From: Collinsella sp.
GTDB lineage: Bacteria; Actinomycetota; Coriobacteriia; Coriobacteriales; Coriobacteriaceae
Reading direction: 5' to 3'
Assembly: GCA_019413955.1 (NCBI GenBank)
Contig: DXMX01000068.1
Span: 591-7,209, forward strand
DNA: 6,619 bases
Positions 1-4,924 of the stretch are shown one piece after another (position 1 is the first letter of the stretch; each line of letters opens with the position of its first letter). The notes beneath the pieces are model-generated. The model saw only the letters and a program-made list of their open reading frames with translations. It made no database searches and had not been told where the DNA came from. A program made the translations under genes and the position numbers.

Positions 1-443
1 GCAAGATCGGTCTTGCCGGCGGTGGCGCCGTTCTCGGCCTCAACGCGCATCTCGAGGTTCTTCTTGGTGGAGTCGGTCACGACCTCGCCCAGCAGCTCGG
101 CGAACTTGGCGGCATGCTCGGCCTCCTCGTGGGCAGCCTTTTCCCAGTACAGGCCGATCTCGGGATAGCCCTCGCGATGAGCGACGCGAGCCATGGCCAG
201 GTACATACCGACCTCAGAGCACTCGCCCTCAAAGTTGGCGCGCAGGTCGGCAACGATGTCCTCAGAGACACCCTCCATCTTGGCGACGCCCACGACGTGC
301 TCGGCGGCCCACTCGAGCTGGCCCTCCTCCTGCTTCAGGAAACGAGAACCGGGAACGCCGCACTGGGGGCACTTAAAATCCTCGGGCAGCTGGTCGCCGT
401 CGAACTCTTCCACATAACCGCAAACGGGGCAAACAAACTTCAT
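1..443 (-). CDS. Reverse rubrerythrin (rubredoxin domain first), partial
   Basis: Non-heme diiron peroxidase of anaerobes, which in this family reduces hydrogen peroxide in the cytoplasm using electrons passed through a rubredoxin centre. Residues 5-8 (CPVC) and 25-28 (CPQC) form the rubredoxin FeS4 site at the N-terminus. A ferritin-like helical domain follows from about residue 60, with diiron-type glutamates around E74/E77 and an ExxH at E107-H110 (in HEEAEH). In classical rubrerythrin the domains are in the opposite order, so this is the 'reverse' type studied in clostridia as an NADH-dependent peroxidase. The ATG at 443-441 follows a GAAAGGA ribosome site. 147 codons are visible; the family is usually about 180, so roughly the last 35 residues lie beyond base 1. 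It is transcribed divergently from the alcohol dehydrogenase operon. The family call is firm; the electron donor is inferred. Confidence 0.93.
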   Translation of the reverse strand, partial: MKFVCPVCGYVEEFDGDQLPEDFKCPQCGVPGSRFLKQEEGQLEWAAEHVVGVAKMEGVSEDIVADLRANFEGECSEVGMYLAMARVAHREGYPEIGLYWEKAAHEEAEHAAKFAELLGEVVTDSTKKNLEMRVEAENGATAGKTDL

Positions 444-473
444 GATTCGATCCTTTCGATCGATGGCGATTGC

Positions 474-514
474 GCGCTCGTCCGGTCCCGTAAGGGCCCT
501 CTCCGGACGTGCGT
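474..514 (-). promoter_or_regulatory. Stem-loop in the rubrerythrin 5' leader
   Basis: A perfect 7-bp inverted repeat (CGTCCGG at 479-485, CCGGACG at 503-509) extends past one T/T mismatch by three more pairs (475-477 with 511-513). The 17-nt loop contains the palindrome GGGCCC (494-499). It lies wholly inside the predicted rubrerythrin leader. No U-run follows on either strand, so it is not an intrinsic terminator. It may be an mRNA-stabilising or regulatory structure; its function is unknown. Confidence 0.45.
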
Positions 515-527
515 CTTGACGAGTTCT

Positions 528-555
528 ATTATCCATAAATGCAACCAAATGTGAA
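528..555 (-). promoter_or_regulatory. Probable sigma-A-type promoter of the rubrerythrin gene
   Basis: Read on the minus strand, TTCACA (plus 555-550, five of six to TTGACA) is followed after 16 bp by GATAAT (plus 533-528, five of six to TATAAT). Transcription would start near 521, giving a leader of about 78 nt before the ATG at 443. The stretch 520-600 is clearly more AT-rich than the flanking genes, as expected for a promoter region. Confidence 0.6.
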
Positions 556-600
556 GCCTATTAGGAATGATTTTTAATAAAACAATTTTGAGATATGAAG

Positions 601-618
601 ATGTTGATTGATTAACGA
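601..618 (+). promoter_or_regulatory. Rex-like operator, distal copy
   Basis: ATGTTGA-TTGA-TTAACGA matches 11 of 14 arm positions of the Rex operator TTGTTAA-N4-TTAACAA described in clostridia. Rex is a repressor that leaves DNA when NADH rises, and it commonly controls fermentative alcohol dehydrogenases. This copy lies 81 bp upstream of the alcohol dehydrogenase ATG and 64 bp, about six helical turns, before a second copy. Binding is inferred from the motif alone; no rex gene is in the window. Confidence 0.45.
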
Positions 619-647
619 TTGGCAGGCCGTCTTTGACCGCCGCTGAG

Positions 648-653
648 TACAAT
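648..653 (+). promoter_or_regulatory. Candidate -10 box of the adh-aldh operon
   Basis: TACAAT matches five of six positions of TATAAT and would start transcription near 660, forty bases before the alcohol dehydrogenase ATG. No good -35 hexamer lies 16-18 bp upstream: TTGGCA at 619-624 is 23 bp away and TTGACC at 633-638 only 9 bp. The promoter may be weak or need an activator, or the true -10 may be elsewhere. Confidence 0.3.
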
Positions 654-664
654 CGGGCGAGCAA

Positions 665-682
665 ATGTTGACCTATCAACAA
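665..682 (+). promoter_or_regulatory. Rex-like operator, proximal copy
   Basis: ATGTTGA-CCTA-TCAACAA is a 6-bp perfect dyad (TGTTGA at 666-671, TCAACA at 676-681) and matches 11 of 14 arm positions of the clostridial Rex operator. It ends two bases before the ribosome site GAAGGAG of the alcohol dehydrogenase and just downstream of a candidate -10, where a bound repressor would block initiation or early elongation. Sharing the ATGTTGA-N4 arm with the copy at 601-618 strengthens the case that both are sites for the same dimeric regulator. Confidence 0.5.
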
Positions 683-699
683 ATGAAGGAGTTTCCTTT

Positions 700-1920
700 A
701 TGCATCTAGCCCGTCGTGCCTGGTGCCGAACATATCAGACGGTTTTTCGCATTGCATTGCCGATCCTGCCCTATACCGAGCCGCGCATTTTAGAGCATGC
801 CGAGGATGTGCCCGCGGTGCTTCAAAAGCGCTCGATCCAGAAGGTCCTTATCGTGACGGATCCCGGCATTGCCCGTCTGGGGCTCACGGCACCGCTCGAG
901 ACGGCGCTCGCATGCAGGGGGATTGGCGTTACGGTCTATGCCGAAACGCGTGCAAACCCCACGGTTTCAAACGTGGAAGAAGCGGCGTCCCTGTATCGAG
1001 AGAGCGCCTGCCAGGCCATTATCGGCTTTGGCGGTGGCTCGGCCATGGACTGTGCCAAGGGCGTGGGCGCACGCATTGCGCAGCCAAACAAGCCCATCAA
1101 CAAGATGCGCGGCCTGCTGCGGATTCATCGTCGCCTGCCGCTGCTCATCGCCGTTCCCACTACCGCCGGTACGGGAAGCGAAGTCACGCTTGCGGCGGTA
1201 ATTACCGATGACGGGACGCACTACAAATACCCCATTAACGACTTTGTGCTCATCCCGCGTTTTGCAGTCCACGACCCCGAGTTTACGTGCGGCTTGCCCG
1301 CTTCCATTACGGGGCAGACGGGCATGGACGCCCTGACGCATGCCGTTGAGGCCTTTATCGGGCGAAGCACCACGCCCTATACGCGCAAGATGGCGCGACA
1401 GGCGGTGCAGCTTATCCACGACAATTTGCTCGAGGCCTATGAGCATGGTGACGACATGTGCGCTCGTCGCAATATGCTTTTGGCGGCGTATAAGGCGGGC
1501 GTTGCGTTTACCCGCTCTTATGTCGGATATGTGCATGCCATCGCGCACAGTCTGGGCGGACGTTATGGGATTCCCCACGGTTTGGCCAACGCCATTATCC
1601 TGCCGCACATGCTTCGCGCCTATGGTGAAGCTGCTGCTCCTAAGCTCGCCGACCTCGCCCGCATGGCTGGTATCGCGCCGGCTAACGCACAGGACAACCT
1701 GGCGGCCGAGGCCCTTATCGATTGGGTCGATCGAATGAACGCCACCTTGGACATTCCCAAATATGTCTCGGGCATTCGCCGCTCCGACATTCCCGAGATG
1801 GCGGCGCATGCCGATGCCGAGGCCAATCCGCTGTACCCCGTTCCGCTTTTGATGGACCGCTTGGAGCTCGAGCGTATGTACGAGGTCGTCGCGGGTGGTA
1901 TGTTTGAGGACGAGAACTAG
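700..1920 (+). CDS. Iron-containing (group III) alcohol dehydrogenase
   Basis: Cytoplasmic NAD(P)H-dependent oxidoreductase interconverting primary alcohols (or diols) and aldehydes with a catalytic divalent metal, usually Fe2+. The 406 residues are close to the family's usual length. The Rossmann-like half carries GGGS at 111-114 with D117 and the PTTAGTGSE nucleotide-binding motif at 153-161. The all-helical half carries the metal ligands D210 and H214 (GMDALTH), H279 (YVHAIAH) and H293 (IPHG), spaced as in lactaldehyde reductase FucO. The N-terminal YQTVFRIALPILPY stretch is typical of clostridial members. The ATG at 700 is 8 bp after GAAGGAG. The aldehyde dehydrogenase follows after 9 bp, its ribosome site overlapping this stop codon, so the two are probably translationally coupled. 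Two Rex-like dyads upstream suggest redox control. The family is certain; the substrate is not predictable. Confidence 0.95.
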   Translation: MHLARRAWCRTYQTVFRIALPILPYTEPRILEHAEDVPAVLQKRSIQKVLIVTDPGIARLGLTAPLETALACRGIGVTVYAETRANPTVSNVEEAASLYRESACQAIIGFGGGSAMDCAKGVGARIAQPNKPINKMRGLLRIHRRLPLLIAVPTTAGTGSEVTLAAVITDDGTHYKYPINDFVLIPRFAVHDPEFTCGLPASITGQTGMDALTHAVEAFIGRSTTPYTRKMARQAVQLIHDNLLEAYEHGDDMCARRNMLLAAYKAGVAFTRSYVGYVHAIAHSLGGRYGIPHGLANAIILPHMLRAYGEAAAPKLADLARMAGIAPANAQDNLAAEALIDWVDRMNATLDIPKYVSGIRRSDIPEMAAHADAEANPLYPVPLLMDRLELERMYEVVAGGMFEDEN

Positions 1921-1929
1921 GAGGGTGCC

Positions 1930-3309
1930 ATGAACACCGAGGAAATTGCGCGCATCGTCGGCGATCAGCGCACTTACTTTAAAACGCACGCTACGTTTGA
2001 TGTTGATGCCCGACGTCGCGCGCTCGTGAGTTTACGCGATGCGGTACGGGCGCACGAGGCCGATATTGCCCATGCACTCAAGACCGATTTGGGAAAGTCG
2101 CATGACGAGGCATATATGTGCGAGATCGGCACGTCGCTTTCCGAGATTCGTCATCAGATCGCTCACGTGGCTCGATGGAGTCGTCCGCGCCTGCGTCCGT
2201 GTGACCTTGCCAACGCCGTGAGCGCGTGCAAAACGCAAGCCGTGCCCTATGGCGTCACGCTCATCATGGCTCCGTGGAACTACCCGTTTTTGCTAACACT
2301 CGAGCCGCTCGCCGGCGCCCTTGCCGCGGGCAATACCGTGGTCATCAAGCCGAGTGCCTATGCTCCGGCATCGAGCGCGGTGCTCAAGCAAATCTGTGAA
2401 GAGGCATTTGATCCGCGCCTGGTGACGGTTGTCGAGGGCGGGCGCGCCGAGAACGAAGCGTTGCTCGATGAGTGCTGGGACAAGATCTTCTTTACCGGTA
2501 GCGTTCCGGTCGGCAAGCTCGTCATGGAGCGCGCGAGTAAAAACCTCACGCCCGTGACGCTTGAGCTGGGCGGCAAGAGCCCCTGCATCGTGGATGCGAC
2601 GGCAAACTTGAAGGTCGCGGCACGGCGTATCGCCTTTGGCAAATGGCTCAACGTAGGGCAGACCTGCGTGGCGCCCGACTACCTGCTGGTCGATACGCGC
2701 GTGCACGACGAGCTGCTGGGCCTCATCAAGGAAGAGGTCCGCCGTATGTTTGGCGAGCATCCGCTCGATAACGAGGATTACGGGCATATCGTCAATGCTA
2801 AGCATTTTGCGCGCGTGCGCGGGCTGATCGATCCCGATAAGGTCGTGCTGGGAGGCACGGCGCGCGAGTCGTCGCTCAAGATTGAGCCGACGATCCTAGA
2901 CGGCGTGACCCCCGATGACGCCGTGATGCAGGAGGAGATCTTCGGTCCCATCTTGCCGGTGCTGACGTTTGAGAGCCTAGACGAGGCCGAAGCGTTTATT
3001 ACGGATCGTCCGACGCCGCTGGCCCTGTATATCTTTAGTCAGGATCGCGCAGTTCAGCAGCGCTTCGTGCGTTACGTGCCCTTTGGCGGTGGCTGTGTCA
3101 ACGACACGATCATGCACTTGGCTACGAGCCATATGGGCTTTGGCGGCATGGGCGCGAGCGGTATGGGGCAGTACCATGGACGCGAGAGCTTCGATACGTT
3201 TAGCCACAAGAAGAGTATCGTGAACAAGGCAACTTGGCTGGACGTGCCGTTTCGGTATGCGCCCTACGCAAGCTGGAAGCACAAGTTCGTGCGCATGTTT
3301 GTGCATTAG
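1930..3309 (+). CDS. Aldehyde dehydrogenase, class-3-like, non-acylating
   Basis: Oxidises an aldehyde to its carboxylic acid with NAD(P)+. All catalytic features are present in 459 residues: PWNYP with oxyanion N117 (114-119), K140 of the cofactor site, FTGS at 188-191, the general base E212 in LELGGKSP, the nucleophile C246 in GQTCVAPDY, and EEIFGP at 335-340. The short length and the C-terminal FSHKKSI followed by a WLDVPFRYAPY segment point to the ALDH3/YwdH-like branch, which favours medium- or long-chain and aromatic aldehydes. The catalytic Glu argues for hydrolysis rather than CoA acylation, unlike the ALDH domain of AdhE. AGGAGG at 1919-1924 overlaps the upstream stop, 5 bp before ATG. 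It is the last gene of its operon; a strong terminator begins 9 bp after the stop. The exact substrate is unknown. Confidence 0.95.
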   Translation: MNTEEIARIVGDQRTYFKTHATFDVDARRRALVSLRDAVRAHEADIAHALKTDLGKSHDEAYMCEIGTSLSEIRHQIAHVARWSRPRLRPCDLANAVSACKTQAVPYGVTLIMAPWNYPFLLTLEPLAGALAAGNTVVIKPSAYAPASSAVLKQICEEAFDPRLVTVVEGGRAENEALLDECWDKIFFTGSVPVGKLVMERASKNLTPVTLELGGKSPCIVDATANLKVAARRIAFGKWLNVGQTCVAPDYLLVDTRVHDELLGLIKEEVRRMFGEHPLDNEDYGHIVNAKHFARVRGLIDPDKVVLGGTARESSLKIEPTILDGVTPDDAVMQEEIFGPILPVLTFESLDEAEAFITDRPTPLALYIFSQDRAVQQRFVRYVPFGGGCVNDTIMHLATSHMGFGGMGASGMGQYHGRESFDTFSHKKSIVNKATWLDVPFRYAPYASWKHKFVRMFVH

Positions 3310-3317
3310 AAAAGGGC

Positions 3318-3356
3318 GCAGGTAATACGAACAAGTGTTCCTATTACCTGCATTTT
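3318..3356 (+). terminator. Intrinsic terminator of the adh-aldh operon
   Basis: A 10-bp perfect stem (GCAGGTAATA at 3318-3327 with TATTACCTGC at 3342-3351) continues past one C/C mismatch into GAAC/GTTC (3329-3332 with 3337-3340), closing on AAGT. It is followed by ATTTT. AAAA at 3310-3313 precedes the stem, so it may also stop minus-strand transcription arriving from the toxin locus. Confidence 0.85.
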
Positions 3357-3393
3357 GCGTTAGACTACTGTTATGGAGCACGGATGGGCCAAC

Positions 3394-3408
3394 TCCCTTT
3401 AGAAGGGA
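3394..3408 (+). promoter_or_regulatory. Hairpin hiding the toxin's ribosome site
   Basis: TCCCTT (3394-3399) pairs perfectly with AAGGGA (3403-3408) around the 3-nt loop TAG. AAGGGA is the only Shine-Dalgarno candidate for the ATG at 3415, six bases further on. Sequestering it in this way is a known feature of type I toxin mRNAs, keeping basal translation low. Small flanking changes in folding could open it. Confidence 0.55.
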
Positions 3409-3414
3409 TTTGGT

Positions 3415-3498
3415 ATGAACGTAAGCGATGTTATTTCGTTATTGGCGTTGTTGATTGCGGCTATCGAACTCGGTCTGTTTATCGGCCGAATGAAATAG
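3415..3498 (+). CDS. 27-aa hydrophobic peptide, putative type I (holin-like) toxin
   Basis: The peptide begins MNVSDVISLL and ends LGLFIGRMK. Residues about 6-24 form one hydrophobic helix with a single glutamate (E18), and the C-terminal R25 and K27 follow the positive-inside rule. Length, a polar D5 near the N-terminus, one membrane helix and a basic end resemble the small holin-like (TxpA-type) toxins of Gram-positive type I toxin-antitoxin systems, which act at the cytoplasmic membrane. The ribosome site AAGGGA is paired in a hairpin, and a candidate antisense RNA with its own promoter and terminator converges on the 3' end. It stands between the terminator of the adh-aldh operon and the HIRAN gene, so it is transcribed separately; I see only a weak -10 (TGTTAT at 3369-3374). 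The toxin role is inferred from these features, not from a database match. Confidence 0.6.
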   Translation: MNVSDVISLLALLIAAIELGLFIGRMK

Positions 3499-3523
3499 CC
3501 GCCCCCGCGTAAGCGAAGACGGC
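3489..3523 (-). terminator. Minus-strand terminator hairpin ending the antisense RNA
   Basis: In minus-strand RNA, 3523-3513 (GCCGUCUUCGC) pairs with 3508-3498 (GCGGGGGCGGC) over 11 continuous pairs, three of them G-U, closing on UUAC. It is followed by UAUUUCAUU. In plus-strand RNA the same region has a 4-by-4 mismatch (CCCC opposite AAGA), so the full stem exists only in the antisense transcript. This asymmetry is the best evidence that a minus-strand RNA ends here. Confidence 0.5.
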
Positions 3524-3586
3524 CACTTCTCACGATGAAAACGTGTATCGGAGTTGGCAAGACCCGCGGCAACGGGTGCCATCCGT
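3489..3586 (-). ncRNA. Candidate antisense antitoxin RNA
   Basis: A short minus-strand RNA is predicted from its two ends. It should start near 3586, after the promoter at 3593-3621, and stop after the hairpin at 3498-3523, giving about 95-100 nt. It would overlap the last bases of the toxin reading frame and all of the mRNA 3' region, the usual layout for convergent type I antitoxins such as RatA and SR4. An internal stem pairs ACCCG (3562-3566) with CGGGT (3573-3577), with GGC/GCC outside it. Both ends are predictions and may be off by several bases. Confidence 0.42.
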
Positions 3587-3592
3587 GTTCCT

Positions 3593-3621
3593 ATCTTATC
3601 TGCAAGCGTTCTGTCGCGCAA
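3593..3621 (-). promoter_or_regulatory. Candidate promoter of the antisense RNA
   Basis: On the minus strand TTGCGC (plus 3621-3616) is followed after exactly 17 bp by TAAGAT (plus 3598-3593, four of six to TATAAT). The -35 match is only the first three bases. The spacing, and the position just before the sequence shared with the toxin mRNA's start, make it more plausible than the hexamers alone would. Confidence 0.35.
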
Positions 3622-3734
3622 GCGTTGAGGCAAACGATTGAAGGACGCAGACAGGATGTATTTGTGTCCGCACGGGACCGTAGACTTCTCAATAAGGTTA
3701 CACACCGGTTTATCCGGCCGTTAGGGGAGTTGCT

Positions 3735-4061
3735 ATGTACGAGCCTTCACGTGTTCTTCTGTCGTTTCACATCGCAGGATTTCAATATGCCGATGGCACC
3801 TTGGTCCTGGGCGATCTTAAAGCGGGCGATAAACTGACACTGTGCGCCGAGCGCGATAATCCCCATGACCCCGAGGCAGTTGCGATTTACTATGGCAAGA
3901 CCAAACTTGGCTACGTTCCAGGAAACGAGGTCGGCCCACTGTCCTTGATGATGTATTACGGCCACGAGGACGTATTTGAGGCCCGTGTGCAACAGGTTGC
4001 CCCCGAGCGCAGCCCGTGGCATCAGGTGCGCTTTGGGCTCTATGTGGTGGATGCTCGCTAG
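3735..4061 (+). CDS. Stand-alone HIRAN-domain protein
   Basis: The 108 residues are essentially one HIRAN domain. Typical blocks are FHIAGF at 11-16, a glycine turn and LTL strand at 31-36 (GDKLTL), the core ERDNPHDPEAVAIYY at 39-53 and KLGYVP at 57-62. In eukaryotic HLTF the HIRAN domain binds single-stranded DNA with a free 3' end. Bacterial stand-alone versions are suspected to sense damaged or stalled DNA but are poorly characterised. No nuclease, helicase or membrane segment is attached. The ATG at 3735 follows AGGGGAG (3723-3729) at 5 bp. A small charged-protein gene starts 18 bp after the stop, with its own good ribosome site, so the two form a probable operon. The upstream promoter is not obvious. 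The domain call is firm; the cellular role is inferred. Confidence 0.88.
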   Translation: MYEPSRVLLSFHIAGFQYADGTLVLGDLKAGDKLTLCAERDNPHDPEAVAIYYGKTKLGYVPGNEVGPLSLMMYYGHEDVFEARVQQVAPERSPWHQVRFGLYVVDAR

Positions 4062-4079
4062 TCGGCAAGGGAGGCGGCC

Positions 4080-4259
4080 ATGTTTGATGACGACGACCTA
4101 TTCAATCTGACAGACGATTCGTTTGAGTGGGATCTGCTACTCGATGACGATGAGTTGGAGCAGGATCGTAAGAAGCGGCAGGGCAAGAACGCCCAGGGTG
4201 ATGCGTTGAAAAAGAAAGACAAACGCCGTCGCGGACTGTTCGGCGGGCTCTTTGGATAA
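4080..4259 (+). CDS. 59-aa charge-segregated protein of unknown function
   Basis: I do not recognise this family. The start at 4080 is set by a strong AAGGGAGG (4067-4074) 5 bp upstream. Residues 1-28 are very acidic and hold aromatic residues, with DDDD at 3-6, DD at 12-13, F15, W17 and DDDE at 22-25. Residues 30-51 are very basic, with RKKR at 30-33, KKKDK at 44-48 and RRR at 49-51. The protein ends in a short repeat, GLFGGLFG (52-59). There is no signal peptide, membrane helix or cysteine. Such a layout suits an adaptor that touches both a basic protein surface and nucleic acid or membrane, but that is speculation. Its position 18 bp after the HIRAN gene suggests they work together. Confidence 0.75.
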   Translation: MFDDDDLFNLTDDSFEWDLLLDDDELEQDRKKRQGKNAQGDALKKKDKRRRGLFGGLFG

Positions 4260-4279
4260 CCGCCACATCGCTGCGTCTG

Positions 4280-4285
4280 TATACT
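4280..4285 (+). promoter_or_regulatory. Possible -10 box before the phosphoesterase gene
   Basis: TATACT (five of six to TATAAT), directly preceded by TG, lies 40 bp before the ATG at 4326 in the only gap between the small charged-protein gene and the phosphoesterase. No convincing -35 lies 16-18 bp upstream. No terminator separates the two genes, so readthrough from the HIRAN operon is also possible. Confidence 0.3.
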
Positions 4286-4325
4286 TAGCACGAGTTGAAC
4301 ACGTTGCGAAATGAGGGCATAGACG

Positions 4326-4871
4326 ATGATGTGGTTTACCGCCGACCTGCACCTGGGCGATACGAATATCTTGCGCGACATGGATCGGCCGTTTGGCTCG
4401 GTCGAGGAGATGAATCGCAAGGTCATCGATGCCATCAATGAGTGCGTGGCTGCGGATGACCGCCTCTATATTCTGGGTGACTTTACCTATCGTTTGCCCC
4501 TGGCGGAGGCGGTGCGCCTGCGCGAGCGTATCGAATGCCAGAACGTGACGCTCATCCGCGGTAACCATGACGGCGACTGGGAAGATTCCGACGTACCGCA
4601 GATTTGGGAAGACGTGCGCGATTACCTGGAGATTGCTCCCGGCTATGCCAAGGGCCATCGTCTGGTTATGAGCCACTACCCCATGCTCAGCTGGAACGGC
4701 AAGGCACGTGGCGCCATTATGCTGCACGGACATATCCACAGCAGGGGTGACCGCACCAACGCACGCAACCGCGATCGCGAGCGCCCCATTTACCGCTACG
4801 ATGTGGGCCTCGACGCCAACGAGTACAAGCCCGTAAGCCGCGACCAGATTCTTAGCTTCTTTGGGCTATAG
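4326..4871 (+). CDS. Calcineurin-like metallophosphoesterase
   Basis: A 181-residue cytoplasmic phosphoesterase with a complete dinuclear metal site: D7 and H9 (DLHLGD), D52 (GDFTY), N80 and H81 (GNHD), H117 (MSHYP), and H136 and H138 (GHIHS), in the standard order. The compact size and the VGLDAN segment near the C-terminus (160-165) match the small COG4186-type predicted phosphoesterases, whose substrate is generally unassigned. ATG codons at 4326 and 4329 are both possible; GAGGG (4313-4317) suits either, and 4326 gives MMWFTADLH. The gene is followed immediately by a palindromic element and a terminator, so it ends its transcription unit. A phosphodiesterase acting on a nucleotide or nucleic acid is possible given the upstream HIRAN gene, but nothing here proves it. 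Confidence 0.92.
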   Translation: MMWFTADLHLGDTNILRDMDRPFGSVEEMNRKVIDAINECVAADDRLYILGDFTYRLPLAEAVRLRERIECQNVTLIRGNHDGDWEDSDVPQIWEDVRDYLEIAPGYAKGHRLVMSHYPMLSWNGKARGAIMLHGHIHSRGDRTNARNRDRERPIYRYDVGLDANEYKPVSRDQILSFFGL

Positions 4872-4924
4872 GGCGCCAGGACCACCACAAAGGGGACAGG
4901 CACCTTTGTGGTGGTCCTGGCGCC
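4872..4924. repeat. Perfect 22-bp inverted repeat, REP/MITE-like palindrome
   Basis: Arms at 4872-4893 and 4903-4924 are perfect inverted copies around the 9-nt loop GGACAGGCA. The core around the loop reads AAAGGGGACAGGCACCTTT, a type I recall as a recurring intergenic palindrome in Coriobacteriia and some other bacteria; this was not checked. The outer six bases of both arms are GGCGCC, so the element proper may be 4878-4918 (16-bp arms) flanked by a 6-bp duplication. The hairpin begins one base after the phosphoesterase stop. Confidence 0.85.

Noticed and set aside
114..554. A 146-codon plus-strand frame
   Set aside because: It is opposite the rubrerythrin gene and its promoter; the minus-strand reading has intact rubredoxin and diiron motifs.
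967..1989. A 340-codon open frame on the minus strand
   Set aside because: It is the shadow of the alcohol dehydrogenase, whose catalytic motifs are all intact on the plus strand. It has no ribosome site and no recognisable motif.
3439..3705. An 88-codon minus-strand frame
   Set aside because: It overlaps the toxin peptide and the antisense promoter, has no ribosome site, and its composition is low-complexity basic. It is better explained as an artefact of the structured RNA region.
3705..3717. CCGG-TTTAT-CCGG dyad before the HIRAN gene
   Set aside because: Arms of only 4 bp in GC-rich sequence are expected by chance, and there is no second copy nearby.
3535..3837. A 100-codon plus-strand frame
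   Set aside because: It has no ribosome site, covers the antisense RNA region, and runs 100 bp out of frame into the HIRAN gene, which has a strong start.
4242..4264. GGCGG/CCGCC hairpin around the stop of the small charged-protein gene
   Set aside because: A 5-bp stem with a 13-nt loop and no following T-run; not a credible terminator.
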